Source: Corynebacterium sp.
Lineage (GTDB): Bacteria > Actinomycetota > Actinomycetes > Mycobacteriales > Mycobacteriaceae
Length of the DNA stretch: 64,000 bases
Reading direction: 5' to 3'
NCBI GenBank assembly: GCA_030531005.1
Contig: JAUMTW010000008.1
Coordinates: 67,769-131,768 of the forward strand
Position numbers and translations under genes: made by a program. The notes beneath the pieces were generated by a model. That model worked only from the letters and a program-made list of their open reading frames with translations, was not told the origin of the DNA and did no database searches. How positions within the stretch are numbered: position 1 is the stretch's first letter; each line of letters begins with the position of its first letter. This document shows, piece after piece, positions 46,277 to 57,451 of this stretch.

Positions 46277-48526
46277 ATGCCGCAAAAGCTATCTTCAACG
46301 AGCATAAATCTGGGAATCACCGGGATGACCTGTACCTCATGCTCAAATAGGGTCGAACGCAAACTCAACAAAATTGCTGGCGTACAAGCCACAGTAAACT
46401 TTGCCACGGAAACCGCCCAAGTACAGTATGATTCAGAAACGACGGATCCCAGCGCATTAATCAAGACTATCGAAAATGCAGGTTACGGCGCCTTCGCTCT
46501 GCAGGATAGCGCCCAAAGCAACGAAAACTCTCCCAGCAATCCTGCTCTCGATGCCCGGAAGCAGGAAGCAGCAGATCTCAGGTTTCGGCTCATCATTGCT
46601 GCGTGTCTTGCCATCCCTGTTACCGCCTTAAGCATGTTCCCCCTACTGCAATTCCCAAACTGGCAGTGGGCAGTCCTTACCATGGCGACCCCCATATACT
46701 TTTGGGCCGGCGCTCCTTTCCACAAAGCAACTATAACGAATCTTCGCCATGGCTCCTTCACTATGGATACCCTGATCAGCCTAGGAACCACGGCAGCTTA
46801 CTTGTGGTCACTATGGGCGCTCTTTTTAGGCGATGCTGGCGAAACCGGCATGACAATGCACATGCATGTGATGCCGGAAAATGCCCAAATGAACGATATC
46901 TACCTGGAAACTGTTGCCGTGGTCATCACCTTCCTACTCTTAGGACGCTGGTTCGAGCTTCGCGCAAAAGGCCAATCTGCTGCAGCCCTCAACGAGCTTT
47001 CTGCATTAGGTGCAAAGCATGCGACGATCATCCACACAGATATTGAAGGCAACGAACAAGAACAAAGGATTCCTATTTCCGAGCTTAAGGTAGGGGATGT
47101 TTTCGTCGTGCGTCCAGGTGAAAAGATTGCTACAGATGGCACAGTAACCCGCGGCGCCTCCGCTGTTGATGAATCATTACTTACCGGTGAATCAGTACCC
47201 GTTGAAGTCAGCCCCGGAGCACAGGTGACCGGAGCTACTTTAAATACCAATGGTCGTATTTATATTGAAGCCACCCGTACTGGAAACCAAACCACTTTAG
47301 CTCAAATGACCAAGCTGGTCACTGATGCGCAAGCTCAAAAAGCCCCTATTCAAAGACTCGTAGATCGCATAGCGCAAGTTTTTGTTCCGATCGTCATCAT
47401 CGTTGCTGCGCTAACACTTGTAATCCATCTAATCATTGGATCCGGTATAGCAACTGCTTTCACTGCCGCTGTTGCAGTTCTGATCATCGCGTGCCCTTGC
47501 GCCTTAGGCCTAGCTACTCCCACTGCACTACTCGTGGGCACTGGACGCGGCGCTCAATTGGGCCTGCTGATCCAGGGACCTGAAGTTTTGGAGTCTACGA
47601 AGAAGATCAACACCATTGTGTTGGATAAGACAGGCACCATTACCACAGGGACCATGCAGGTCAATGCGGTATATACGAGCAACATATCTTCCCAAGAGTT
47701 ATTATCTTTTGCTGGTTCGGTAGAGGCTGCGTCTGAACACCCCATAGCCCAAGCTATTGCCCAAGCAGCACCTCACAGACGAGAGGTTACCGAATTCGAG
47801 AACTCTGTGGGAATCGGAGTTACCGGCACTGTTGCGGGCAAGAGAGTACAAGTTGGCAAGCCCGCTGGCGAATTACCGCCCGATCTTGCAAGCAAATTCA
47901 CGGAAGCTGAAAAGATAGGTGCCACCCCGGTTGTCGTCTACCTCGATACCATCCCCGCAGGCGTGATCGTAGTATCCGATACGCTAAGGGCCTCCAGCAA
48001 AACAGCCATCACTGAATTGCAACATCTTGGCTTGACGCCCTGGCTCCTTAGCGGTGATTCTTATGGAGCCGCGCAACACGTTGCCAAAGAAGTAGGTATT
48101 CCTTCGGAGCAAGTATTCGCTGGGGTGGCTCCAGCCGACAAAGTTTCTAAAATTTCCGAATTACAGTCCATAGGAAAGCAGGTGGCCATGGTCGGCGATG
48201 GCGTCAATGATGCCGCGGCCCTCGCGCAAGCTGATCTAGGTTTAAGCATGGGCGCTGGCACCGATGTTGCTATTGCCGCAAGCGATATCACCATAATGTC
48301 TAATGATCTTATCGGTGCTGTAACAGCAATTCGCCTCGCCCGGCGTACCTTGAATATCATCCGCGGTAATTTATTCTGGGCCTTTGCATACAATGTCGTT
48401 CTCATTCCTGTCGCCGCATTAGGTTGGCTCAACCCCATGTTGGCAGGCGTTGCAATGGCATTTTCCAGTGTTTTTGTGGTGACCAATTCCCTCAGATTGC
48501 GATCTTTTTCGCAAAAAGTCTCCTAA
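46277..48526 (+). CDS. copA: Copper-exporting P1B-type ATPase
   Basis: Pumps Cu(I) out of the cytoplasm. The 749-residue product has an N-terminal heavy-metal domain with GMTCTSC (16-22), the TGES actuator motif, the CPC metal site in [13 protein letters not shown], the phosphorylation site DKTGT, and the hinge [11 protein letters not shown] Met/His-rich loop ([13 protein letters not shown]) lies between early helices. ATG 46277 has GGAAAG 7 nt upstream; the TTG two codons earlier is too close to it. Confidence 0.95.
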   Translation: MPQKLSSTSINLGITGMTCTSCSNRVERKLNKIAGVQATVNFATETAQVQYDSETTDPSALIKTIENAGYGAFALQDSAQSNENSPSNPALDARKQEAADLRFRLIIAACLAIPVTALSMFPLLQFPNWQWAVLTMATPIYFWAGAPFHKATITNLRHGSFTMDTLISLGTTAAYLWSLWALFLGDAGETGMTMHMHVMPENAQMNDIYLETVAVVITFLLLGRWFELRAKGQSAAALNELSALGAKHATIIHTDIEGNEQEQRIPISELKVGDVFVVRPGEKIATDGTVTRGASAVDESLLTGESVPVEVSPGAQVTGATLNTNGRIYIEATRTGNQTTLAQMTKLVTDAQAQKAPIQRLVDRIAQVFVPIVIIVAALTLVIHLIIGSGIATAFTAAVAVLIIACPCALGLATPTALLVGTGRGAQLGLLIQGPEVLESTKKINTIVLDKTGTITTGTMQVNAVYTSNISSQELLSFAGSVEAASEHPIAQAIAQAAPHRREVTEFENSVGIGVTGTVAGKRVQVGKPAGELPPDLASKFTEAEKIGATPVVVYLDTIPAGVIVVSDTLRASSKTAITELQHLGLTPWLLSGDSYGAAQHVAKEVGIPSEQVFAGVAPADKVSKISELQSIGKQVAMVGDGVNDAAALAQADLGLSMGAGTDVAIAASDITIMSNDLIGAVTAIRLARRTLNIIRGNLFWAFAYNVVLIPVAALGWLNPMLAGVAMAFSSVFVVTNSLRLRSFSQKVS

Positions 48527-48707
48527 GCACAGTCACCCTATAGTTTTCAGTACGCCACCTCGCTATGAACATCTCAAATATTTATGCAGCAGGCCTGCCC
48601 CTCATCTGGATTGAGCATTCGGTCGCTAGACTATAGGCCTCGGACAGTTTAATCCCCCTACAGCGTCAGCATGTACCTACATTTTTGAAAATAGAAAAGA
48701 GAGCGGC

Positions 48708-48995
48708 ATGAGCCATGAGCATGGTTATATCCAAGAGAAACAGCGTTATCTTACTCGCCTAAAACGCATCGAAGGTCAGATTCGCGGCATCCATCGCATG
48801 ATAGACGAAGATCAATACTGCATTGATATTCTCACCCAAATATCAGCAGTCCAATCAGCGCTTCGCAACGCAGCTCTATCCCTTCTTGATGACCATTTAC
48901 GGCATTGTGTTTCCCAAGCAGCTATAGAAGGCGGGGAAGAAGCCGAGACCAAATTCCAAGAAGTAACTGACGCCCTGCAGCGCTTCGCACGTTAA
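48708..48995 (+). CDS. csoR: Copper-sensing repressor CsoR
   Basis: A 95-residue all-helical DUF156 protein. Cu(I) ligands C38, H63 and C67 (C-x24-H-x3-C) are in place. Apo protein should bind the operator at 46224-46240 and release with copper. It is 181 nt downstream of copA; a separate promoter is possible (TAGACTATAGG near 48627). Confidence 0.92.
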   Translation: MSHEHGYIQEKQRYLTRLKRIEGQIRGIHRMIDEDQYCIDILTQISAVQSALRNAALSLLDDHLRHCVSQAAIEGGEEAETKFQEVTDALQRFAR

Positions 48996-49030
48996 GCAAT
49001 ACTCTCATGCTTCCCCGTACGCATGGCAAA

Positions 49031-49052
49031 AGGCCTCCGCAAGCGAAGGCCT
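49031..49052. terminator. Bidirectional terminator between csoR and ABC exporter
   Basis: AGGCCTCCGC / GCGAAGGCCT, one mismatch, 2-nt loop. On the minus strand it is followed by TTTT, serving the exporter operon; it also follows csoR. Confidence 0.6.
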
Positions 49053-49125
49053 AACTTCAAAATATCCGTTAACAGCTGAGCCGGACATACGAATCTAGTG
49101 ACTGTGAAATCTCATGGCGAAAGCT

Positions 49126-50628
49126 TCAACAATTGCGTCTGTACCTTGCCAACTCTTTGCCAGCAAACCATAGACCAATACACATTAAAACTATGCTCAG
49201 GGGTGCAGCATAGGCAATACGCTCTGTGCTAGCGCCAGTGTGTGGCCAGGCAGGAATTGCTGGGACCCAGAGGAATGTATCAGCTAGTACGTCCCCACCG
49301 AGTGTAAGAGCTACGACCGTCCATAATACAGTCAGCCCAATCGTCGCACCAGGGCCAAGCCTAATGGTCAAGCCTAGAGCAATACTGCAGAGTCCCGTGC
49401 CTACTAAAAACCAGAGAAGGACATGGCGGAACAGCTCAGCGATTGGCATCCCAGTCACTGATAAACAAATACCTGAAACCATTACCAGTATGAGAATAAC
49501 CATCATCTGGAATGCGATCAGTGCAGGAACAATTCTTTGATTATGTAGATAGGTGACAACATAGCCAGGTTCAAATACCCTCCAACAAAGAATTGGCAAC
49601 AGACCTACGCCAACCGAAAAGAATCCAAAGGTTATCACTTGTTCAACTGTCTCATATGAATAAGTGAAGCTTAATCCGGCGATCAACAAGAGAGTAATAA
49701 CTACGGCGGGGATAATTCCAGACCCCCGCAAAGCTAACCCAATACCCGGCAAAGGCAACCTAGAGATCGAAGTATGCCCTTCAGGCCGCTGGGTAAAATC
49801 ATAGGAAGCTACTCTTGAAGAGTGCACTGCCGAATTTTCTAATTCAGGTTCTACTGAGTTGGCTTCAGAGGTTTTTCGTTGAGAGCGTCGCAAATCAAAA
49901 TGGAATTGTCGATGACTGGCAGTCAATACTGCCACCCCCCATACAAACACCGCAAAAACCAAGCAAAGAAACACTCCGAGGAATGGAGGATCCTCAAGCA
50001 CTGGGTTTGAAGGATCAATCGGTGTCCCGTTGAAATTGACCCCTATGGGCTCAAGCAAGATCCGAATTGGCCATGCTGCTGGATTAGCCCACCAGAATGA
50101 ACCTTCAGCAAAAAATCCACCAACGATTTGCCAGCCAAAACCGCCCAAAAGGGCACCGACCATTCCTGCGTACCGAGCTATGATTGCACCTAAACCTAGG
50201 TATCCTAGAGCTCCAAACCAAGAATAAATGATCCCTATGAGCCCCTCTTTCAGAGGTCCATGAGAGAAAATAATCACCGAGCCAAAACTCAAGATTTGAA
50301 AAAGGAAAGCAGTAATTGCAGCTCCAAAAAGCCGAGCTAACTGTTCATACCGTGGATTGGATCCTTTCCAAAGTACACCAGCAAGGCGAGCCTTCTTGTC
50401 TCTCGACTCTTGTAATGCTGCCACTATCATCATCATCGGCGCGGCGATACCGGTGAAATACATGACCTGCCAGTTATAAGCAGCTGATTCAAACCCTGCA
50501 GCACGAGTTGCTTGTGCTAATAAAATACTAAGAGCACCAAAAATAAGGCCAATAAGACTGAAATATGCTGTGGACGACTTGTTCCACCGCAACAATTCAG
50601 CCCGTAGATGTCCGACAAGAGTATCCAT
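49126..50628 (-). CDS. ABC exporter permease, about 12 helices
   Basis: A 500-residue polytopic protein in two halves of about six helices joined by a hydrophilic segment (~250-290). This resembles lantibiotic-immunity or bacitracin-type ABC-2 permeases. The ATG shares a base with the ATPase stop (TAATG), so the two are coupled. The region is AT-rich relative to the core genome. The substrate is unknown; a peptide antibiotic is plausible. Confidence 0.78.
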   Translation of the reverse strand: MDTLVGHLRAELLRWNKSSTAYFSLIGLIFGALSILLAQATRAAGFESAAYNWQVMYFTGIAAPMMMIVAALQESRDKKARLAGVLWKGSNPRYEQLARLFGAAITAFLFQILSFGSVIIFSHGPLKEGLIGIIYSWFGALGYLGLGAIIARYAGMVGALLGGFGWQIVGGFFAEGSFWWANPAAWPIRILLEPIGVNFNGTPIDPSNPVLEDPPFLGVFLCLVFAVFVWGVAVLTASHRQFHFDLRRSQRKTSEANSVEPELENSAVHSSRVASYDFTQRPEGHTSISRLPLPGIGLALRGSGIIPAVVITLLLIAGLSFTYSYETVEQVITFGFFSVGVGLLPILCWRVFEPGYVVTYLHNQRIVPALIAFQMMVILILVMVSGICLSVTGMPIAELFRHVLLWFLVGTGLCSIALGLTIRLGPGATIGLTVLWTVVALTLGGDVLADTFLWVPAIPAWPHTGASTERIAYAAPLSIVLMCIGLWFAGKELARYRRNC

Positions 50629-51350
50629 TATTCTATATGCCTCGTCACTTCAAGGAAGCGTGCTTCCAAGTCCCCACCCCGGACGAAATCATCGGAGGCA
50701 CCAGTAAAAATCGTTCGTCCGTCATCGATAACAGTAATATCATCAGCTATGCGGGCTACTTCACCCAGTTGATGCGAACTTACAATTACCGTATTCCCTG
50801 CGGCTACATAGCTGTGCATCATCTCCCGCAATTCAGTGATGCCTTGTGGATCCAATCCATTCTGTGGCTCATCCAAAATAAGTATCCGAGGCGACCCCAA
50901 AAAAGCAATTGCTAGAGCCAAGCGAGTTTTCATCCCTGTTGAAAAATCTTTAGCCTTTTTCCGACCTGTACCTGTAAGACCAACCAATTGCAAAACACGG
51001 TCTGCCTCATCGTCCGACATGCCGAAAACTTTGGTATGAACTCGAACATTATCCCGTGCAGATAAATGCCCATAATAAGCGGGGCCGTTAATAGAAGCGC
51101 CCACCTGTCTCAACAATTCTGGTTTAAAATCTTGGCCCAAGATTTTCACACTTCCGGTATAAGGCACCAGGCCTAGCAAAGCCTTAAATGTTGTAGATTT
51201 TCCGGCACCGTTTCGACCAAGTAAGGCATGAATACGCCCGGGTTGAGCCATCAAACTAACATCTTGCAGGATTTGTCTTCCTTTAAGGGTGACTGAAACT
51301 CGTTGAAGAGATACAGCACTAGGAATATTAAATAATTCTTGAGAATCCAC
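50628..51350 (-). CDS. ABC exporter ATP-binding protein
   Basis: A complete ABC ATPase: Walker A GRNGAGKSTT, signature DFSTGMKTRL (LSGGQ position), Walker B ILILDEPQNGLDP and switch His in SSHQLGEV. The GTG at 51350 (240 residues) is favoured because TATATT lies 6 nt upstream (leaderless); the frame extends to a TTG at 51404 without start signals. Partner of the permease above. Confidence 0.87.
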   Translation of the reverse strand: MDSQELFNIPSAVSLQRVSVTLKGRQILQDVSLMAQPGRIHALLGRNGAGKSTTFKALLGLVPYTGSVKILGQDFKPELLRQVGASINGPAYYGHLSARDNVRVHTKVFGMSDDEADRVLQLVGLTGTGRKKAKDFSTGMKTRLALAIAFLGSPRILILDEPQNGLDPQGITELREMMHSYVAAGNTVIVSSHQLGEVARIADDITVIDDGRTIFTGASDDFVRGGDLEARFLEVTRHIE

Positions 51351-52420
51351 ACTTTCAATATACAAATTCGCAACAACCAAATCAATACAATTCAGATTAA
51401 CCAAAGTTAGCCATTTGGATCTTCTATAATCACATTCCAGCTATGGCCTCAAGTACAAAACCCACATTTTAGCTAAATTGGAGGCATCTCGATGACTGTA
51501 CAAATTGACGCCTACACCTATTTACGTCGATAAATCAAATGCAGTAAACCATTCAGTTATTTTTATCAACTGCCCATTATTGAGAAAAAATTAAAACACC
51601 CATAGCAAGATTAAGCTCGCCTGTAAATGGGGCTTACAATTATACTTGATGTTTAAAACGAGAGAATCAGCTCTCTTACGCATAAAGAAATTACACCCCC
51701 AACATATTATTTATTACTAGGCTACAAAACTAAGATCCAGAAGCTCCCGCACGTTGCTGAACAACCCCGGAATATAGTCCCAACATCAACAACTAATTGA
51801 AGCTGACAGTTTTCACGGCAGGAGACACAAGAACTTATCCATTCCGCTATAGGCCCATTACAATTGCGCAATACATTAACGCGCCTTCGGACAACGTTTG
51901 AAAGTGGGATGACTCAGAATCGCCCTTGCAGGCGATGCCGGCAGACCATATATGCCCAGCAACGAAGCCCAACAAAAGTCGCCTTCTACGATAAATGGGT
52001 CTTATTTTTCTTATTGACGGCTTAGCGACACCGACTCTAGTTCTACTATTAATAAAATGATTATTAGAGATGTTAACAATGCCAGCAATTACACGTCGCC
52101 AAACACCCCTTAAATGTTAGCCTTCAGATTTTAACCTTCAGACACGAAAATAATTCGATGCTCTCAGCGTTTTGTTGCGACATGCTTAACGCGATGGTAC
52201 CCAGTGAACAGCTGAGACCTACTAGAGACAACGCTAGGGCAATCCATATTCGGCCCCAATTTTACGCGAAGCCGTAATAAGCAAAAACAAATAGGGCAGA
52301 TCCTTCAAGTTACGTTTTCACTTCAAACCCGCCACTAGCTTAAATACTAGAATTACACGTTAGAGCAGCACCTAAAAGTGGGGCTGCAGTATTTGGAAGA
52401 CACACACCCCTACCACCTCT
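51351..52420. other. AT-rich stretch of ~1.07 kb with no supported gene
   Basis: Stop codons are frequent on both strands, and no frame above 60 codons is seen. The segment around 51740-51980 has more coding-like base composition but all frames are broken, so gene decay is possible. No RNA gene recognised. Confidence 0.5.
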
Positions 52421-52771
52421 CTACTGCTCCCCTACGAGAACACGGTAAAGACCCCAAGAAGAACTATAGTTTTCATTGAAGCATGTTATACCCTCATCAG
52501 AGCGAGGGTCTAAATCCCCACAGTTCTCTCGCACGCTACTTTGCATGCTTAACGTAGCTATAGCAGCAAAGGCAATCCCCACCAAGCTAACTATCAATGA
52601 CGCTGAAGCCAAAGCAAACTCACGACGTTTTATCCCGAAGATCAAAACTAACACTGAGGCAATTGCAGCCAGCACCGAGAAAAGTCCGCCCACCACCGAG
52701 AAAAAGGCAAAAATAGCCGAAGCAACAGAAAAAGCACAGACGATGACTGAAGCTATTTTGAATGATTGCAC
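52421..52771 (-). CDS. Small membrane protein
   Basis: A 116-residue protein with two hydrophobic blocks making about three helices (5-27, 30-48, 55-74) and a polar tail with two Cys (ENCGDL, ITCFNE) outside. It resembles DUF4190-like small membrane proteins. ATG 52771; no strong ribosome binding site. The only likely gene in the AT-rich region. Confidence 0.6.
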   Translation of the reverse strand: MQSFKIASVIVCAFSVASAIFAFFSVVGGLFSVLAAIASVLVLIFGIKRREFALASASLIVSLVGIAFAAIATLSMQSSVRENCGDLDPRSDEGITCFNENYSSSWGLYRVLVGEQ

Positions 52772-52835
52772 AAGAAACCTCGCAATTGCTGATTTGATTA
52801 GTGGATAACTTCCTATTGTAGCCTTAGCTCCTGCT

Positions 52836-52974
52836 TTAGGTGAACAGCGAAGACGATACTCCCATGCAAACTAGGAGCATCACAACCGCAGATACCGTGC
52901 CGGAAATTAAGCCACCAAAGATTGTATTTAAATTAGCTACCGACCAGGCAGGACTTGCGTAATGAATTCATCAT
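52836..52974 (-). pseudogene. Frameshifted remnant of a small membrane protein
   Basis: A minus-strand frame encodes a hydrophobic segment (WSVANLNTIFGGL...AVVMLLVCMGVSSSLFT) ending at TAA 52836. It is preceded by two stops, while an ATG (52974, MMNSLRKS) lies in another frame. A single frameshift would join them. Confidence 0.3.
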
Positions 52975-53030
52975 TGCAATTGATGACATGCATTTTACGG
53001 TGTCCAACTACATAGAAACTTTCCCAATTT

Positions 53031-53093
53031 CGAATTTGATTTCGCCAACGAAGCTCGACGAACACGGTTGGCACCCAGTCGAAATCAAATTCG
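53031..53093. repeat. Long imperfect hairpin
   Basis: Perfect 14-bp arms (53031-53044, 53080-53093) enclose a further pair (CCAAC / GTTGG), separated by an 8-nt bulge on one side. Confidence 0.6.
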
Positions 53094-53214
53094 TTTCTAC
53101 ACCCCAGGTTGCATCACCGTATTGCTGCACGACTGCAAAACCTTCAACCTGCGACATGTAATCGCCACATCTCGGAAGGAGTACATTCTGCATGCTATAC
53201 CATGCGCAAACACA

Positions 53215-53262
53215 AATGTGCTGCCCTACACTTGCTTTTGAAGTGTAGGGCAGCACATTTTT
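53215..53262 (+). terminator. Perfect 19-bp stem terminator with no clear gene
   Basis: 19-bp arms (53215-53233, 53241-53259) with a 7-nt loop and TTTTT after. It is the strongest terminator in the window but follows no convincing gene on either strand. Confidence 0.8.
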
Positions 53263-53919
53263 AGCTGGATATATCTTATAGTCGGTCGGAATACAGGATT
53301 TCTCCATGTACCAATTGATTCATCGCTCACCAATTCGCTATGAACTCAGCTAATTGCTTCTTAGCATTTATGGAATTCAATCTACAGAAACCATCCGTAA
53401 CTCTATCCATCAAATTTTTGGTTCAAGTTAAACCATCATGCGAAAGAACACTCACTTCACTATCTAAATGCATTTGTTATGCCTGTGTTCAACGGGAAAA
53501 TTGTGGCTATACCCATTACCGTTCAATCGCTTACAATCGCAAAATATAGACCAGTTACCAAAGCTACAACCCGCGGATTCCAATCATACGTTGAATACAA
53601 ATGCCCTAAGTAATTTATAGCTAAGTTTCGCGTAGAGACTTTTTGGCACAACGAACAAAATCAGGCTACCGCGGAGACATCGATTAATTGTTCGTAAAAC
53701 CCAGATCGTTGCGAGAAACCATGTGGTTACCTGCCTACTCCTCAGATGATTTGGGATCAGAAGTAGTCGAGTAACGATGAGAACACTCTCAATCGAGTTC
53801 GAGCGCATCAAAGCTTAACGCTATACGGACGAAATAAAACAATGCTTGGAGTAAACAACAATTGAGGTTAATTCACTCCAAGCATTCGACACCATGCGTC
53901 TAAACGCGAACTTCGGGGA
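53263..53919. other. Gene-poor AT-rich stretch before groEL
   Basis: Frames of 69 (+) and 75 (-) codons have no start signals and no recognisable family; likely chance or decay. No terminator for groEL is obvious beyond AT-rich sequence at 53830-53890. Confidence 0.45.
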
Positions 53920-55572
<1,653 letters not shown>

Positions 55573-55640
55573 TCAGTTTAATTTCGCTTCGTCTGCCCCG
55601 ACACGCCCCAGGATTGGTAGTGCGTGCAGACTAGGTATTA

Positions 55641-55669
55641 TTGCAGCGCTCGTAGACACGAGGCGCTAA
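55641..55669. promoter_or_regulatory. Imperfect CIRCE (HrcA) element before groEL
   Basis: On the minus strand TTAGCGCCTC..GAGCGCTGCAA resembles the CIRCE dyad TTAGCRCTC-N9-GAGYGCTAA with a one-base insertion and a weak outer arm. A further AGCACTC half-site lies at 55682. Confidence 0.45.
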
Positions 55670-55746
55670 GTACGTTCTATCAGCACTCTGGCTGCTTATA
55701 CAAGCAATTTACGTAAGCTCTAAGAGAACACTCTAAACTAGGCTCT

Positions 55747-57135
55747 ATGACCTCATTAGACAGTCTCACTAGCTCGTTAGTTTCCGAGATTTCCGGCGAA
55801 CGCGATCTCATTTTTCAGCAACTCTCAGAGATTACCGCGTTGCATTCCGTGCACTCGGTTCCTGAATTCGCGGCAGACCATAAAGCAGCTTGCGACTGGG
55901 TAGTTGCTGCATTGAAAGAAATTGGGCAGGACTTCGGTTTAAAAGTCCAACGCCTTCCCGCAGAATCTGGGATCGATACCATTGTTGCCCATAAGCCAGC
56001 CCAGAATGGAGCACCCACCGTATTGCTTTACAGCCACTACGATGTGGTGCGCGCGGGTGATCCTGCCACATGGCGGACTCCGCCCACACAGCTCACGGAA
56101 GTTAATGGGCGCTGGTATGCCCGAGGTGCTGCAGACTGCAAAGGTAATCTGATCATGCACCTTTCTGCCTTACGCGCTTGGAAGCGTCATTCTCCAAGTA
56201 GTCCCCTAGGTCTCGTGATCGTAGTGGAGGGGTCAGAGGAGCAGGGTGGCGCTGAGATGCATGCGTTATTAGAGCAGCAACCAGAGCTGTTCCAGGCGGA
56301 CGCCATTTTGGTGGCAGATACCGGTAACGAAGCCGTAGGCGTTCCCACCTTAACCACCGCCCTGCGTGGCGGAGCAGATTTTACCGTAACAACACGCACC
56401 TTGGAGCATGGGGTACATTCAGGCAGTTTTGGTGGCGCCGCACCAGATGCGGTAGCTGCCCTCGTCCGCATCTTAGATTCTTTCCGTGATGAGGACGGTA
56501 ACACGGTGATCGACGGCGTTGACATCTCTACTACTTGGCCGGGTACCGGGTATCCTGCAGAACACTTCCGCAAAGATGCGGCAATACTACCGGGAGTGGA
56601 TGTACTTGGCAGCGACTCCGACATTGCATCTACGGTGTGGGCTCGACCAGCTATTACCACCATTGGTTTTACTTCAACGCCGGTTGTCCATGCAGTCAAC
56701 GCAGTACCAGCGCAAGCTCAGGCCCGGCTCAATCTCCGCGTACCGCACAATTATGATGTGGAAACGATTGTTACCGCGGTTAAACAGCACATCCAGGCTC
56801 ACACGCCTTGGCATGCCCAGGTAGAAGTTAGTGTTGATACTATCAACCAGCCATTCACCACAGATATTCAAGGACCAGCTATCCAGCAACTCGCAGCTTG
56901 CCTTGCGGCTAGCTATAACGCAGCGGAGACCCACTCGGTTGGCAATGGCGGGTCTATCCCGCTGTGCAGTGATTTGATTCAGGTAAATCCGCGCGCGGAG
57001 CTTGCCTTATTTGGTGTTGAAGATCCGCTTACCGCCATTCATTCTCCAAATGAATCCGTGGATCCCACCGAGATTTTCCATGTGGCCGCCGCAGAAGCCG
57101 CATTTTTGCTTACGTACCCAGAAATTCAGCGCTAA
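55747..57135 (+). CDS. M20-family dipeptidase
   Basis: Zinc peptidase of 462 residues. Metal ligands and catalytic residues are in LLYSHYDVVRAG (H and D), ARGAADCKG (bridging D), VVEGSEEQGG (general-base E and ligand E) and the C-terminal HSPNES His. It resembles corynebacterial and mycobacterial cytosolic dipeptidases. TAAACT ends 7 nt before the ATG, so the mRNA is probably leaderless. Confidence 0.92.
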   Translation: MTSLDSLTSSLVSEISGERDLIFQQLSEITALHSVHSVPEFAADHKAACDWVVAALKEIGQDFGLKVQRLPAESGIDTIVAHKPAQNGAPTVLLYSHYDVVRAGDPATWRTPPTQLTEVNGRWYARGAADCKGNLIMHLSALRAWKRHSPSSPLGLVIVVEGSEEQGGAEMHALLEQQPELFQADAILVADTGNEAVGVPTLTTALRGGADFTVTTRTLEHGVHSGSFGGAAPDAVAALVRILDSFRDEDGNTVIDGVDISTTWPGTGYPAEHFRKDAAILPGVDVLGSDSDIASTVWARPAITTIGFTSTPVVHAVNAVPAQAQARLNLRVPHNYDVETIVTAVKQHIQAHTPWHAQVEVSVDTINQPFTTDIQGPAIQQLAACLAASYNAAETHSVGNGGSIPLCSDLIQVNPRAELALFGVEDPLTAIHSPNESVDPTEIFHVAAAEAAFLLTYPEIQR

Positions 57136-57155
57136 ATTCTAAGTTTTCCAGATCC

Positions 57156-57200
57156 AAGCGGAGCAAGCGATTCAACCAAGGACCGCATGCTCCGCTTTTA
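57156..57200 (+). terminator. Terminator of the M20 peptidase gene
   Basis: Perfect 10-bp stem AAGCGGAGCA / TGCTCCGCTT, 22-nt loop, followed by TTAAAT. Confidence 0.6.
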
Positions 57201-57451
57201 AATTGCGGTGCCTTCAACCACAAGTCTCTCCCCATCTGATCTTGCACAAGAATTTCCACAATTTTTGTTAGCGATGAGCATCACAAAGCTAGGACAGAAA
57301 TAGATCTTGATCACTTTTAACTGCCACTATGATTTTGCTGGCAGCAAGGCCATTACGTAAATCTTCGGCTTACAAGAAATTTTTATCTTTGCTACTGTCC
57401 ACACTTGCCGCCCAACGTTTTGGGACATTTTGCCAAGTGAGGAGCATCTAC

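Noticed and set aside
51940..51990. Possible insertion-sequence end (GGGCTTCGTTGCTGGGC on the minus strand)
   Set aside because: No matching inverted end, target duplication or transposase frame was found.
53008..53307. 99-codon minus frame
   Set aside because: It crosses both the long hairpin and the strong terminator, so a protein gene is unlikely.
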